NCBI GenBank assembly: GCA_963734815.1
Contig: CAVTIH010000002.1
Span: forward strand, 806,001 to 870,000
DNA from: Palsa-744 sp963734815
Lineage (GTDB): Bacteria > Actinomycetota > Thermoleophilia > Solirubrobacterales > Solirubrobacteraceae
Direction of reading: 5' to 3'
DNA length: 64,000 nucleotides
Part shown: piece after piece, positions 50,359 to 58,463 of the stretch
How positions within the stretch are numbered: the first letter of the stretch is position 1
Layout: each line of letters opens with the position of its first letter
Program-made: the position numbers and the translations under genes
Notes under the pieces: model-generated
The model's input: the letters and a program-made list of their open reading frames with translations, nothing else
Database searches by the model: none
Told to the model about the DNA's origin: nothing

Positions 50359-51143
50359 CAGCCCACGGCCTTCATCAGGTCGAGTGCCTGCTCGGCGCTC
50401 GCCGCCTCGCCGTCGTGGACGATCCGGCCGTCGGCCAGCACCAGCAGCCGGTCGGCGAACGACGCCGCGTGCGCGTCGTGGGTGACCATCACGACCGTCT
50501 GGGAGAAGTCGTCGACGGCGTGGCGCAGCAGCTGCAGGACGTCGCCGGAGGCTTTGGAGTCGAGGTTGCCGGAGGGCTCGTCGGCGAACACCACCGCGGG
50601 GCGGGAGATCAGCGCCCGGGCCACCGCCACGCGCTGCTGCTGGCCGCCGGAGAGCTCCGCGGGGCGGTGGCTGAGCCGGTCGCGGATACCGACCGTGTCG
50701 ACAAGCCGATCAAACCACTCGCGGTCGACCTCGCGCCCGGCGATCGACAGCGGCAGCAGGATGTTCTCCTCGGCATTGAGCACCGGCAAGAGATTGAACG
50801 TCTGGAAGATGAAGCCGATGCGATCGCGGCGCAGCTGCGTGAGCGCGCGGTCGTCCAACTCGGTGAGCTCCACGCCGCCGACGCTGACCGTGCCGGTGCT
50901 CGGGCGATCGAGCCCCGCGAGCAGGTGCATGAGCGTCGACTTGCCCGACCCCGACGGGCCCATGATCGCCGCGAAGCGGCCCGTGGGGAAGTCCACCGTG
51001 ACTCCGGCCAGCGCGTCGACGGCCGCTTCGCCCTCGCCGTAGCGGCGGCGCAGGTCCCGGGCCTGCACAATCGTCTGGGCCCCGCCGGCGCCGGCGCCCC
51101 CGTTTTCGGGTTCTGGGCTTGTCCCTGAGTTGTTTGTGAGCAT
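50358..51143 (-). CDS. ABC transporter ATP-binding protein (MacB/LolD type)
   Basis: This 261-residue ATPase has AIMGPSGSGKSTLMHLLAGLD (Walker A), GFIFQTFNLLPVLNAEENI (Q-loop), AELSGGQQQRVAVARAL (signature), AVVFADEPSGNLDSKAS (Walker B) and VVMVTHDAHAASFADR (switch His). The short N-terminus with a Gly/Pro-rich tag is not conserved. It forms one transporter with the coupled permease. Start ATG 51143; a TAATTGGC stretch just before it is A/T-rich and may be the promoter. Confidence 0.94.
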   Translation of the reverse strand: MLTNNSGTSPEPENGGAGAGGAQTIVQARDLRRRYGEGEAAVDALAGVTVDFPTGRFAAIMGPSGSGKSTLMHLLAGLDRPSTGTVSVGGVELTELDDRALTQLRRDRIGFIFQTFNLLPVLNAEENILLPLSIAGREVDREWFDRLVDTVGIRDRLSHRPAELSGGQQQRVAVARALISRPAVVFADEPSGNLDSKASGDVLQLLRHAVDDFSQTVVMVTHDAHAASFADRLLVLADGRIVHDGEAASAEQALDLMKAVG

Positions 51144-51148
51144 GCCAA

Positions 51149-52153
51149 TTACGATACCCCCGCCCGCTCGGCACGGCGCTCGGCCTCGCGTGAGGCGTAG
51201 CCCGCGGCGATCACCTCGCGGAAGGAGCGGAAGCGGAAGATGAACACGACCGCGCCCAGACCAACCACCGCGGTGAAGACGGCGATCGCGATCTGCTGAC
51301 CCACCGAGTACGCGGCCACCGTCGCCGTGCCGGCGGCGCTCGTGGCGAACACCTTGACCAGCAGCGCCTGCTGCACGCCGGCGCCACCGGGGGTGAACGG
51401 CACTGCGCCCGCGACCTGGTTGACGCCGAACACCAGCAGCACGTTCTCCACCGAGCCGCCAACGCGGAAGGCATCGAGCAGGAACCAGAAGGCGGCGAAG
51501 CGGCAGACCCACCCGGCGGCCTGCAGGGCAGCCACTTCGCGCAAGTAGCGGGGGCGGTCGGCGAGGATTGTGAGACCCTGGCGGACGCGCTCCCAGAAGG
51601 CTTGCACGCGCACCGACAGCAGCGCGAACGCCACCAGCCCGAGGATCGCGAGGGCAGTGATCAGGAAGAGTGTGAAACGGAAGTGCGCCGCCAGGTAGGA
51701 GATATCGAAGGAGCCCAGCTGCGAGAAGTCCGGCGGCTTGGGAAAGACGCCCCGGGTGAAGGCGAAGATCAGCACCAGCACCCCCACGCTCGCGTCGAAG
51801 ATCGACTCCACAAAGAACGCCGAGGCGACCGTCGGGTAGGTCGAGCTGGGGATCGAGCTGCGCGTGAGGAACAGCTTGATGATGTCCCCCCCGCGCGCGG
51901 GCACCACGTTGTTGAAGCCCACCGCCGCCCAGTACGCGCCCCAGATGCGCCGCCACTGGAAGCTCACCGCCGGGTAGGCAGCGCGCAGGCTGTTGAAGAA
52001 CGCCCGCGAGCGCAGCGTCAGGTTGAGGCTGAAGAACGCCAGCCCCAACACCAGCGCGCCCCAGTGGACCGCGGCCAGGTCCGAGAAGAATTGGCCGGCC
52101 GCTTCCAGGAAGGTGCTGACGCTGTGGCCGATCGAGGTCGAGGCAAGGGGCAC
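51149..52153 (-). CDS. Lysylphosphatidylglycerol-synthase-TM-like membrane protein
   Basis: This 334-residue polytopic protein has about eight spans. YWAAVGFNNVVPARGGDIIKLFLTRSS and VFGVNQVAGAVPFTPGGAGVQQALL are the conserved signatures of the family that includes the flippase part of MprF and related polyprenol-carrier proteins. It likely moves a lipid or lipid-linked sugar across the membrane. The gene ends five bases before the ATPase start, so all three may form one operon. Start GTG 52153. Confidence 0.85.
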   Translation of the reverse strand: MPLASTSIGHSVSTFLEAAGQFFSDLAAVHWGALVLGLAFFSLNLTLRSRAFFNSLRAAYPAVSFQWRRIWGAYWAAVGFNNVVPARGGDIIKLFLTRSSIPSSTYPTVASAFFVESIFDASVGVLVLIFAFTRGVFPKPPDFSQLGSFDISYLAAHFRFTLFLITALAILGLVAFALLSVRVQAFWERVRQGLTILADRPRYLREVAALQAAGWVCRFAAFWFLLDAFRVGGSVENVLLVFGVNQVAGAVPFTPGGAGVQQALLVKVFATSAAGTATVAAYSVGQQIAIAVFTAVVGLGAVVFIFRFRSFREVIAAGYASREAERRAERAGVS

Positions 52154-52254
52154 GCCTCAAGCGTACGGACCTCGGCGGGTACCCCGCCTCGAATGTCGTC
52201 CTGCTCGGGGCCTCGAGAAACGGGGGCATCATAGTGTTGCGCCCGACGGGGGAA

Positions 52255-52260
52255 TAGAGT
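52255..52260 (+). promoter_or_regulatory. Probable -10 box (TAGAGT) of the alcohol dehydrogenase gene
   Basis: TAGAGT ends nine bases before ATG 52270, near-leaderless. Confidence 0.45.
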
Positions 52261-52269
52261 GGCTGCTCC

Positions 52270-53313
52270 ATGAAGGCCCTCTACTACCGAGGCAGCGCGG
52301 GCGGCCTGCAATGGCGGGACGATCCCTCGCCTCAGATCGAGGTGGGCTCCGATGCGCTCGTGCGTCCAATCGCAGTATCCACCTGTGACCTCGACCAGGC
52401 CATCATCCACACCACCGTTCCGGGCGCCGAGCAGCCCTTCGCGATCGGACACGAGGGCGTCGGGGAGGTGGTGGAGGTCGGCCCCGGAGTCACATCGGTT
52501 AGCCCGGGGGATCTCGTCGTGATCCCCTACCACCTGTCCTGCGGGGCGTGCGACCGCTGCCGCGCGGAGCTGCCGCTCTTCTGCCGTGCGACCGCGGCCG
52601 ACGCGCTGGCGGTCTACGGGATCCCGGTCGGGGCCGACTACGGCGGCCTCTTCTCTGAGCTCGTCCGCGTCCCATTCGCCGATTACGCGCTCGTGAAGCT
52701 GCCGCCAAACGTATCTGCCGTGGAGGCGGTGTCGGTCGGCGACAACCTCACCGACGCCTACCGCGCGATCGCACCGCAGCTGCACGCCCGACCGGGCAGC
52801 GAGGTGCTGATCATGAGCGGCGGCTCGATCGGTCTATATGCAGCCGACATCGCGAGAGCCTGCGGCGCCCGCCGCGTCCGCTTTGTCGACGCAAGCTCAG
52901 AGCGCCGCGATCTCGCCGCAACCCTCGACGCAGAAGTCGGCGCACCCGAAGACTTCGACCCCAACGAGCGCCAGTACGAGATTTCGCTGGTCACCCACGG
53001 CAGCGTCCGGGCACTTCGCGACGCGATCCTGGCGACAGCGCCAGGCGGGAGGGTGGAGAACCTTGGCTTTCACTTCGCAGACGTGGAGCTACCACTGCCG
53101 GCAATGCACTTCAAGTGCCTGCACTTCCGCTCAGCGCTGTCCAATGCGCGACCGCTGATCCCCGAGGTGCTTGCGCTGGTGGCAAGTGGTCGCATCGCTC
53201 CCACGCAAGCGCAGACAGCGGTGCTGCCGTTCGACACCGCGGTGGAGGCGCTGCCCACGGCGGGCTTCAAGCCCGTGTTCGTGCGCGAGCCCGCCCACGT
53301 CGATCGAGCCTGA
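52270..53313 (+). CDS. Zinc-dependent alcohol dehydrogenase (MDR superfamily)
   Basis: This 347-residue protein has a catalytic zinc Cys in IAVSTCDLDQAII, IGHEGVGEVVEVG, a four-Cys structural zinc site CGACDRCRAELPLFC, and a Rossmann segment EVLIMSGGSIGLYAADIARACGARRVRFVDASS (Asp favours NAD). It oxidises an alcohol or reduces an aldehyde. The substrate is unknown. The usual Gly-x-Gly-x-x-Gly motif is replaced by SGGSIGLYAA. Its promoter lies in the short divergent gap with the membrane protein gene. Confidence 0.88.
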   Translation: MKALYYRGSAGGLQWRDDPSPQIEVGSDALVRPIAVSTCDLDQAIIHTTVPGAEQPFAIGHEGVGEVVEVGPGVTSVSPGDLVVIPYHLSCGACDRCRAELPLFCRATAADALAVYGIPVGADYGGLFSELVRVPFADYALVKLPPNVSAVEAVSVGDNLTDAYRAIAPQLHARPGSEVLIMSGGSIGLYAADIARACGARRVRFVDASSERRDLAATLDAEVGAPEDFDPNERQYEISLVTHGSVRALRDAILATAPGGRVENLGFHFADVELPLPAMHFKCLHFRSALSNARPLIPEVLALVASGRIAPTQAQTAVLPFDTAVEALPTAGFKPVFVREPAHVDRA

Positions 53314-53373
53314 GCGACGCCACGGCGACCCCTGGATTGCGAGCGCGACGGTGCGGTCGGGGGCAGTGGGTCG

Positions 53374-53379
53374 TAATAT
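53374..53379 (+). promoter_or_regulatory. Probable -10 box (TAATAT)
   Basis: TAATAT ends eight bases before ATG 53388. Confidence 0.45.
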
Positions 53380-53387
53380 CTTCCGCC

Positions 53388-54029
53388 ATGAGCTCGGCGG
53401 GCTACGCGGAAAGCTTGGGGCCAGCGCGCACGCAGACGCTGTTCGGTCGCGTCATGGGACTCGTCGCCCTCACGGTGGGCTTCGCAACGTTGGGCGTGTA
53501 CCTCGGCCGCAACCTGGGCGGCGCGGGGTGGTTCGTTGCGTGGCTGATCGCACTCGGCTGTCTGGTTGGCCTCAATGCGGCCAACGCTCGGGGCAACCAC
53601 AGCCTGGCACTCGGGCTGCTCTTCGCCTTCGGGCTGTTGATGGGGGCAAGCATCGCGACCACGATCAACTACTACTCCGCCACCGACCCCACCGCGGTGC
53701 GGCAGGCGTTGGGCGCCACGGCCCTCTTCGTCGGAGGACTGGGAGCCGGCGGCTATGCGATCCGTCGCGACCTGTCTTTCCTGTATCGGATCGCGTTCTG
53801 GCTGCTGCTGGCGTTGATTCTGAGCGGGATCGTGCTGATCTTCGTCCACATCCCCGCGCTCTACACGGTTTACGCGCTGGCGGGGCTGGCGATCTTCGGC
53901 CTGTACACGGTGATCGACTTCAACCGCCTGCGCCGGGCGGGCACCGGCGAAGCGATCCCGCTGGCGGCGGGAATCTTCCTGGACGTGCTGAACATCTTCC
54001 TGCTGTTCCTGCGGCTGTTCTCCCGATAG
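53388..54029 (+). CDS. Bax-inhibitor-1/YccA family membrane protein
   Basis: This 213-residue protein has about seven hydrophobic spans (for example LVALTVGFATLGVYLGRNLG, LALGLLFAFGLLMGASIATTINYYS, ALYTVYALAGLAIFGLYTVIDFNRL and the end IPLAAGIFLDVLNIFLLFLRLFSR). The end, with an Asp before the final span, matches the YccA/TMBIM family; such proteins are proton-sensitive calcium leak channels in some bacteria. Function here is inferred from family. Confidence 0.87.
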   Translation: MSSAGYAESLGPARTQTLFGRVMGLVALTVGFATLGVYLGRNLGGAGWFVAWLIALGCLVGLNAANARGNHSLALGLLFAFGLLMGASIATTINYYSATDPTAVRQALGATALFVGGLGAGGYAIRRDLSFLYRIAFWLLLALILSGIVLIFVHIPALYTVYALAGLAIFGLYTVIDFNRLRRAGTGEAIPLAAGIFLDVLNIFLLFLRLFSR

Positions 54030-54124
54030 TTGACGCCAGGAGCCGGCGACCGTCACCAAAGCGGACGGCGGCCACCTCGCTCATACGCCTTCGACGACAC
54101 GCCAACGCACCCCGCCGTCGACTA

Positions 54125-54592
54125 TTAGCGCTCGCCATCCCAGTAGGCGACGTTGCCGTCAGTGCGCCGCAGCATCATCTCGTCGTCCGGGTTGCCTGGC
54201 CAAACGCCGAGCTTGTCGCTGTCTGGATAGACGGCCACGGCTGGCTTTCGCGCGCTTGAGAACATGATGATCCGTGCCATCTCCGTCCTGCGATTGGTCG
54301 CCTTGTGCGCACCGGCAGGACCAGGCGCAAAGCACACCACCTCACCGCGCACGAGCTCGTGCTCGCCCTCGGGGGCGCGCACTACAACGGTGCCGTCGAG
54401 TACCAGGAGCCACTCCTCCTCGTACTCGTAGTGGTATGGGCAGACACTCTCGCCGGCCGGCAGCTCGTAGACCTTGACGGCAAGCGCGTCGCCTCCAACC
54501 GCCTGAGCGATATCCGCGAAAGCCGAGTGGTAGCCGTCGGGATCGCTCGGGTCACAGTCGCAATCGACACTTAGGACGTTGGACCGGCGCAT
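54125..54592 (-). CDS. Cupin-domain protein
   Basis: This 155-residue protein has CPYHYEYEEEWLLVLDGTVVVRAPEGEHELVRGEVVCFAPGPAGAHKATNRR, a cupin barrel; the usual metal His/Glu ligands are partly present (HYEYEEE and AHKATN). The end (DKLGVWPGNPDDEMMLRR) is characteristic of a small actinobacterial cupin group. It may bind a small carbohydrate or metal. Start ATG 54592 is chosen because the upstream in-frame stretch is less cupin-like, though it holds a CEDC motif that might belong to the protein. Confidence 0.8.
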   Translation of the reverse strand: MRRSNVLSVDCDCDPSDPDGYHSAFADIAQAVGGDALAVKVYELPAGESVCPYHYEYEEEWLLVLDGTVVVRAPEGEHELVRGEVVCFAPGPAGAHKATNRRTEMARIIMFSSARKPAVAVYPDSDKLGVWPGNPDDEMMLRRTDGNVAYWDGER

Positions 54593-54803
54593 TTGGCAAT
54601 CCTCGCATACCAACTCAAGGGGAGTCAGGTCGAGGGCCTGCTGCCCACGCTCCACCACATACAGACGCCTCGCCGTTACCGCGCCACTGCGTGTCGGTGT
54701 CGCCATCAGCGACCACCCCCCACGCAAGTGTGTGAAGCCCTTTCCCATTGCAGGGGCGGCCTCGCGATGCAGATGTCAAGCCTGGAGGTCAAGGCTCCGC
54801 TGA

Positions 54804-56057
54804 TCAGACCCAGAGCCCACTGATTGGCACTGCCCACAGACGGTCACCAAGTGGAATCGTTTGGGTGCCCGTACAGACGAGGACTCCAGCCCTGAAGCGC
54901 TCGCCGATCGAGTCGCGCAGCCGCTCCATCGGCCTGACGTCACGGCGCGCGACCGAGGCCGCGGCCTTCACCTCGATCGCAACGAGCTCGCCGGCGCGGC
55001 TTTCGAGCACGAGGTCGATCTCCTCCTCGCGCTGACGGTAGTGGTACGCGGTGGTGTCAATCTGCGACCAATCTGCATGCTTGAGCACCTCGGTGACGAC
55101 GAAGTTCTCGAGTGCCTTACCGGTCACTTGATCGTCCGCGGCGATCCTGCGTTCGTCGGCGCCGAGCAGATGCGCCAGCAGGCCGGAATCGACGATGTAC
55201 GCCTTGGGCGCCCGCGCCTCTCGTGCTCCAATGCCCGGGCGCCATGCGGGCAGCAGGCGAACGAGGAAGATCGTCTGCAACAGCCCGACATACTCGCGAA
55301 CGGTGTCGTGGCTCAGATCGAGCTTGGCAGCGATGCTGCGGTAGGAGAGAACGTTCGCGGCCTGCGTGGCAAGCAGGCGCAGGAGTCGGGGCATCTCTTG
55401 AAGCTTGCGCGCGTCGCTGAGCTCGCGCAGATCCCGGTCGAGCGTGGTATCGATGTAGCTGGCCAACCAACGGCCGCGCCGACGGCCGGTACGCTGCAGC
55501 GCCTCGGGGTACCCTCCGGCCGCCACGATCTCCACGAACGCGTCGCGCCCGGCGGCGGCACCGGTGACGTGGGGCGGCGAGGACGCGAACAGCGCGTCGA
55601 CAAAGTTCCTGGCGCACCCGTGGATCTCGCTCTGGGACAGCGGCCACAGCGGGATCGTCTCCATGCGCCCGGTGAGGGCGTCCTTGACGTTGCGAGCGGT
55701 GAGGATATTCGCCGAGCCGGTGAGCAGAAACCGTCCCGGAGTGGTGTCTCGATCGACGGCGCCCTTGATCGCAAGCAACAACTCGGGCGCGCGCTGCACC
55801 TCATCGATGAACACGGGGCCGCGCAGGGCCGCGATCAGCCCCTCGGGATCGGCGAGCGCCGCCTCGCGCGTAGGGCGGTTGTCGAGGCTCAACTCCACGG
55901 TCGGATGCCCAACGAGCCCCATGCCGGCGATCTCGTGTGCGAGCGTGCTCTTGCCGACCTGTCGTGCACCGGCGATGAACACCACCCGCGTGTCGGCGAG
56001 CGCGTCCAACACCAGCGGACGAGCGTGACGGGCAAGTATGTGGACAGCAGCAGGCAT
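54804..56057 (-). CDS. AAA ATPase with DUF4143-type C-terminal domain
   Basis: This 417-residue protein has VVFIAGARQVGKSTLAHEIAG (Walker A), GPVFIDEVQRAPELLLAIK (Walker B), FLLTGSANILTARN (sensor), GYPEALQR and YIDTTLDRDLREL, and a C-terminal domain with KAYIVDSGLLAHLLG, NFVVTEVLKHADW and EEIDLVLESRAGELVAIEVKAAA, a PD-(D/E)XK-like nuclease pattern. The architecture is AAA_14 plus DUF4143. Such genes are widespread but poorly understood. GGAG precedes ATG 56057. Upstream lies an array of ~22-bp phased repeats, probably its own operator. Confidence 0.9.
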   Translation of the reverse strand: MPAAVHILARHARPLVLDALADTRVVFIAGARQVGKSTLAHEIAGMGLVGHPTVELSLDNRPTREAALADPEGLIAALRGPVFIDEVQRAPELLLAIKGAVDRDTTPGRFLLTGSANILTARNVKDALTGRMETIPLWPLSQSEIHGCARNFVDALFASSPPHVTGAAAGRDAFVEIVAAGGYPEALQRTGRRRGRWLASYIDTTLDRDLRELSDARKLQEMPRLLRLLATQAANVLSYRSIAAKLDLSHDTVREYVGLLQTIFLVRLLPAWRPGIGAREARAPKAYIVDSGLLAHLLGADERRIAADDQVTGKALENFVVTEVLKHADWSQIDTTAYHYRQREEEIDLVLESRAGELVAIEVKAAASVARRDVRPMERLRDSIGERFRAGVLVCTGTQTIPLGDRLWAVPISGLWV

Positions 56058-56066
56058 CAGCAACTC

Positions 56067-56166
56067 CGGCAAATGGCGATCTCAGCCCTGGCAGATGGCG
56101 ATTAGTTTAGCGGCAAATGGCGATCTCAGCCCTGGCAGATGGCGATTAGTTAGCGGCAGATGGAGG
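56067..56166. repeat. Phased array of GGCARATGGCGAT motifs upstream of the DUF4143 ATPase gene
   Basis: GGCARATGGCGAT occurs at 56068, 56090, 56112 and 56134, with a fifth partial copy at 56155. Spacing is 22, 22, 22 and 21 bp, i.e. two helical turns. The array also forms a 44/43-bp tandem duplication (56067-56110 and 56111-56153). It lies within 100 bases of the start codon. Confidence 0.8.
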
Positions 56167-56476
56167 CACTGAGCCGAGCTCGGGTCGGAGACAGCGCGCC
56201 GCGCCCGCGCAGACGAATTCTGTGTGCTGGTGTCACCCTGCCCTCTACAGATGGGTTGGTGCGCCGGGTTCTAATCCGCGCCTGCGGCGACTCTTTAGCA
56301 TGAGTACATGAATCCGAATCGTCGCGCGAATTGACAAACGGGGGGTGGATGTCGCCGTGGGTGGGCGAACCACTGCCGGCTCTCGCATCCCGCTGGCGGT
56401 CTTCCACCTACGAGCAGGCGCTCGACTGGATGCAGGAGATATCGCCGCCGACGCAGTTGAAGCACCGACGAGCGGA
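56167..56476. other. Intergenic region without a recognisable gene
   Basis: The stretch between the phased repeats and the Bcp gene has no convincing coding frame. A GGTTCTAATCC near 56267 looks like a tRNA T-loop but lacks a partner stem. A TTGACA lies at about 56330 without a matching -10. Confidence 0.4.
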
Positions 56477-56953
56477 TCAGATCAAGGGCGGTGCATCCCG
56501 CGCCAGCGCCTTCAACACCAGCTGGTCATGCTCGGCCGGCCTGACCCTGCGCAGAACCTCAGCGACCTTCCCGTCTGGGTAGATGATGAACGTGGTGCGT
56601 TCGTTGCCCATGTACTTGCGTCCGTACATCGACTTCTCCACCCACACGCCGTACGCCTCGGCGACGGCGTGGTCCTCGTCGGCGAGCAGCGTGAAGTCGA
56701 GGGCCTGCTTGTCGTGGAACTTCTTGACCTTCTTCACTGGATCGGGGGAGATCCCCAGCACCCTCACCCCAGCTTTCGCATAGTCGGCGCGGTGGTCGCG
56801 CACGCCGCACGCCTGGGTCGTGCACCCCGGCGTGTCGGCCTTGGGGTAGAAGTAGACGACGACCGGCTGCCCGCGCAGCTCCGAGAGCTTGACCGAGTTG
56901 CCGTCCTGGTCGGGCAGCGCGAAGTCGGGGGCCGTCTGTCCTGGCTCGATCAT
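56477..56953 (-). CDS. bcp: Bcp/PrxQ-type peroxiredoxin
   Basis: This 158-residue thioredoxin-fold enzyme has APDFALPDQDGNSVKLSELRGQPVVVYFYPKADTPGCTTQACGVRD, with the peroxidatic Cys in DTPGCT and a resolving Cys five residues later, then GVRVLGISPDPVKKVKKFHDKQALDFTLLADEDHAVAEAYGVW and RTTFIIYPDGKV. It reduces hydrogen or alkyl peroxides at thioredoxin's expense. The gene stands alone. Confidence 0.95.
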   Translation of the reverse strand: MIEPGQTAPDFALPDQDGNSVKLSELRGQPVVVYFYPKADTPGCTTQACGVRDHRADYAKAGVRVLGISPDPVKKVKKFHDKQALDFTLLADEDHAVAEAYGVWVEKSMYGRKYMGNERTTFIIYPDGKVAEVLRRVRPAEHDQLVLKALARDAPPLI

Positions 56954-57046
56954 GGCGGGATCCTATCGGCGACTCGCGCCGTCTGCCCGCCCGCGGAGCC
57001 AAGCCGCGGGCGGGCGCCACGATCGACTACCTGACGGCCAACCGCG

Positions 57047-57826
57047 CTACAGCACGGCTTCGATCAGCGAAGTGAACTCGGCCTGGCCGGAGACGTTGGG
57101 GTGGTAGCTTTCGGACAGCGGCAGCGACTGGCCGTTGAGCCATTCCGAGGACGAGCAGACCTCGTGTGATTCAAAGGCGCTGGTCGGGTTGACGAAGGTG
57201 AATTTCGCCGCTTCCGCGCGTTCGCGGATGACTTTGTCGAGCAGTTCGGCGGCTTCGTTCATTTTCTTCTCATTGCCAGAGGTGAGGAAGTTGACGTTGC
57301 AAGTCTTGCCTTCTTTGGTGAACAGCTTCGGGTAGCCCAACACCACCACTTTGGCGTTGGGCGCGTCGGAGTGGATGTCTTTGTAGGTGGTTTCCAACCG
57401 CCCCGGCAGCGTTTTGCGCACGAATTCCTCCGATTCGGAGATCGCTTCTCCGCAGGTGAAGTAGTAGAGCGCGCAGTTGATGATCACGTTGCTGAAGCCC
57501 GCGTCGTTGCCGCCGATCGTGATCGTCACGAGACTGGTGCTGGCGCTCAGCGTGCCCAGCTGTTTTTCGTCCACTTCGGTGGTGATCGCGCCGCTGCACG
57601 CCTGGAAGCTCAGCGTGTAGCCCTTGGCGGCCGCGATCTTCGGCCCATATGCGTCGGGGCTGCGGTCGCATTCGCCCGATTCTTCGTAGAACACGCGGGT
57701 GCCCACTCCGGAGGAGTAGGAATCCCCAAGTGCCACGTACTGCGGCAGGGCGGCGGCCGACGCCGCCGGTATGAGCACCCCGGCGGCCACCGCCGCGAGG
57801 CCGAGTAGGCGATTTCTGTTTCCCAT
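57047..57826 (-). CDS. Secreted SGNH-family esterase/lipase
   Basis: This 259-residue protein starts at ATG 57826 behind AAGGAG, with a signal peptide (LLGLAAVAAGVLIPAASAAALP). The catalytic blocks are YVALGDSYSSGVGTR (Ser, block I), FQACSGAIT (Gly, block II), VTITIGGNDAGFS (Asn, block III) and PLSESYHPNVSGQAEF (His, block V). Six Cys probably form disulfides, as in actinobacterial SGNH lipases. A long hairpin lies between the likely transcription start and the ribosome-binding site. It uses GAA and AAA codons far more than neighbouring genes. Confidence 0.92.
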   Translation of the reverse strand: MGNRNRLLGLAAVAAGVLIPAASAAALPQYVALGDSYSSGVGTRVFYEESGECDRSPDAYGPKIAAAKGYTLSFQACSGAITTEVDEKQLGTLSASTSLVTITIGGNDAGFSNVIINCALYYFTCGEAISESEEFVRKTLPGRLETTYKDIHSDAPNAKVVVLGYPKLFTKEGKTCNVNFLTSGNEKKMNEAAELLDKVIRERAEAAKFTFVNPTSAFESHEVCSSSEWLNGQSLPLSESYHPNVSGQAEFTSLIEAVL

Positions 57827-57846
57827 CTTCTTTCTCCTTCCTCTTG

Positions 57847-57888
57847 GAGCTCCTAACAAATGCGGTACCCCCATTTCTTTAGGAGCTC
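57847..57888 (-). promoter_or_regulatory. Stem-loop in the 5' leader of the SGNH esterase gene
   Basis: GAGCTCCTAA and TTAGGAGCTC form a perfect 10-bp stem, with an inner AAATG/CATTT stem and a short loop. On the minus strand it ends about 20 bases before the AUG, next to the ribosome-binding site. Candidate RNA regulator or operator; it does not match a riboswitch class I can name. Confidence 0.6.
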
Positions 57889-58023
57889 TTACATGTCGCC
57901 CAGGCCGTCTCCGCGATCATCGGAATCGTCCTTTTGTACGGGCCTCATCGGGAAAACCTAATCCCCCGGATCCGCCCCGTCAAGACCACCGTCCCGCGCG
58001 GCCGCTCGCGGCCCCTCTAGATG

Positions 58024-58029
58024 TAGACT
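58024..58029 (+). promoter_or_regulatory. Probable -10 box (TAGACT), copy 1
   Basis: TAGACT ends six bases before ATG 58036; the same box stands before the second copy of the gene. Confidence 0.5.
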
Positions 58030-58035
58030 CGTGCG

Positions 58036-58266
58036 ATGCGCATTCTCAAGCGATTCGAGCGGCCCGTACGGTGCCGGGAGGGGCACGTCTACACGACGAT
58101 CTGGATTCCCGGAGGCTCGCTGAAGGCGGTGAGGATGGGCAGGTGGCGCTGGCAGCGTTGCCCGGTGGGCCGTCACTGGACGTGGGCGCGGCGCATCGAC
58201 TGGAACTCGGCGGACCTCGTCGAACTCGGGGCCGCTCGCGCCAAACACGACATCCGCATCCCCTGA
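58036..58266 (+). CDS. 76-residue conserved small protein, copy 1
   Basis: The protein has RFERPVRCREGHVYTTIWIPGG, a basic middle (LKAVRMGRWRWQRCPVGRHW) and an acidic/basic end HDIRIP. The Cys-x3-His (CREGH) and Cys-x4-His (CPVGRH) pairs look like a zinc-binding site. It is 71 of 76 residues identical to the copy at 62275-62505. Related small proteins occur in actinobacteria and their role is unknown. It is expressed from its own leaderless promoter. Confidence 0.72.
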   Translation: MRILKRFERPVRCREGHVYTTIWIPGGSLKAVRMGRWRWQRCPVGRHWTWARRIDWNSADLVELGAARAKHDIRIP

Positions 58267-58463
58267 GCACGTTCCCCGAGATCGCACCCCCGGACGTTGC
58301 GGCGACGTTCGCCTCGATTCCGATGACCGCAATAATAGCTTTGCAGATCCGCAATATCCAGTCGGAAGCCGAGGTGCCGGCCGCTCGGGAGAACTGGCTC
58401 AGCGATATCCCGGTGTGGGCGCGCCAGGCGCGTATCTGCGCGGCGTTCAGCTGCAGCCGCGCT
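58267..58463. other. Intergenic region, no recognisable gene
   Basis: Between the small gene and the end of the giant surface protein gene. An AT-rich stretch around 58330-58365 (AATAATAGC, GCAATATCC) interrupts the GC-rich sequence. An open frame runs through but shows no recognisable domain. Confidence 0.4.

Noticed and set aside
56258..56285. tRNA-like GGTTCTAATCC
   Set aside because: No acceptor, D or anticodon stems can be built around it, and the T-loop has a pyrimidine where a purine is expected.
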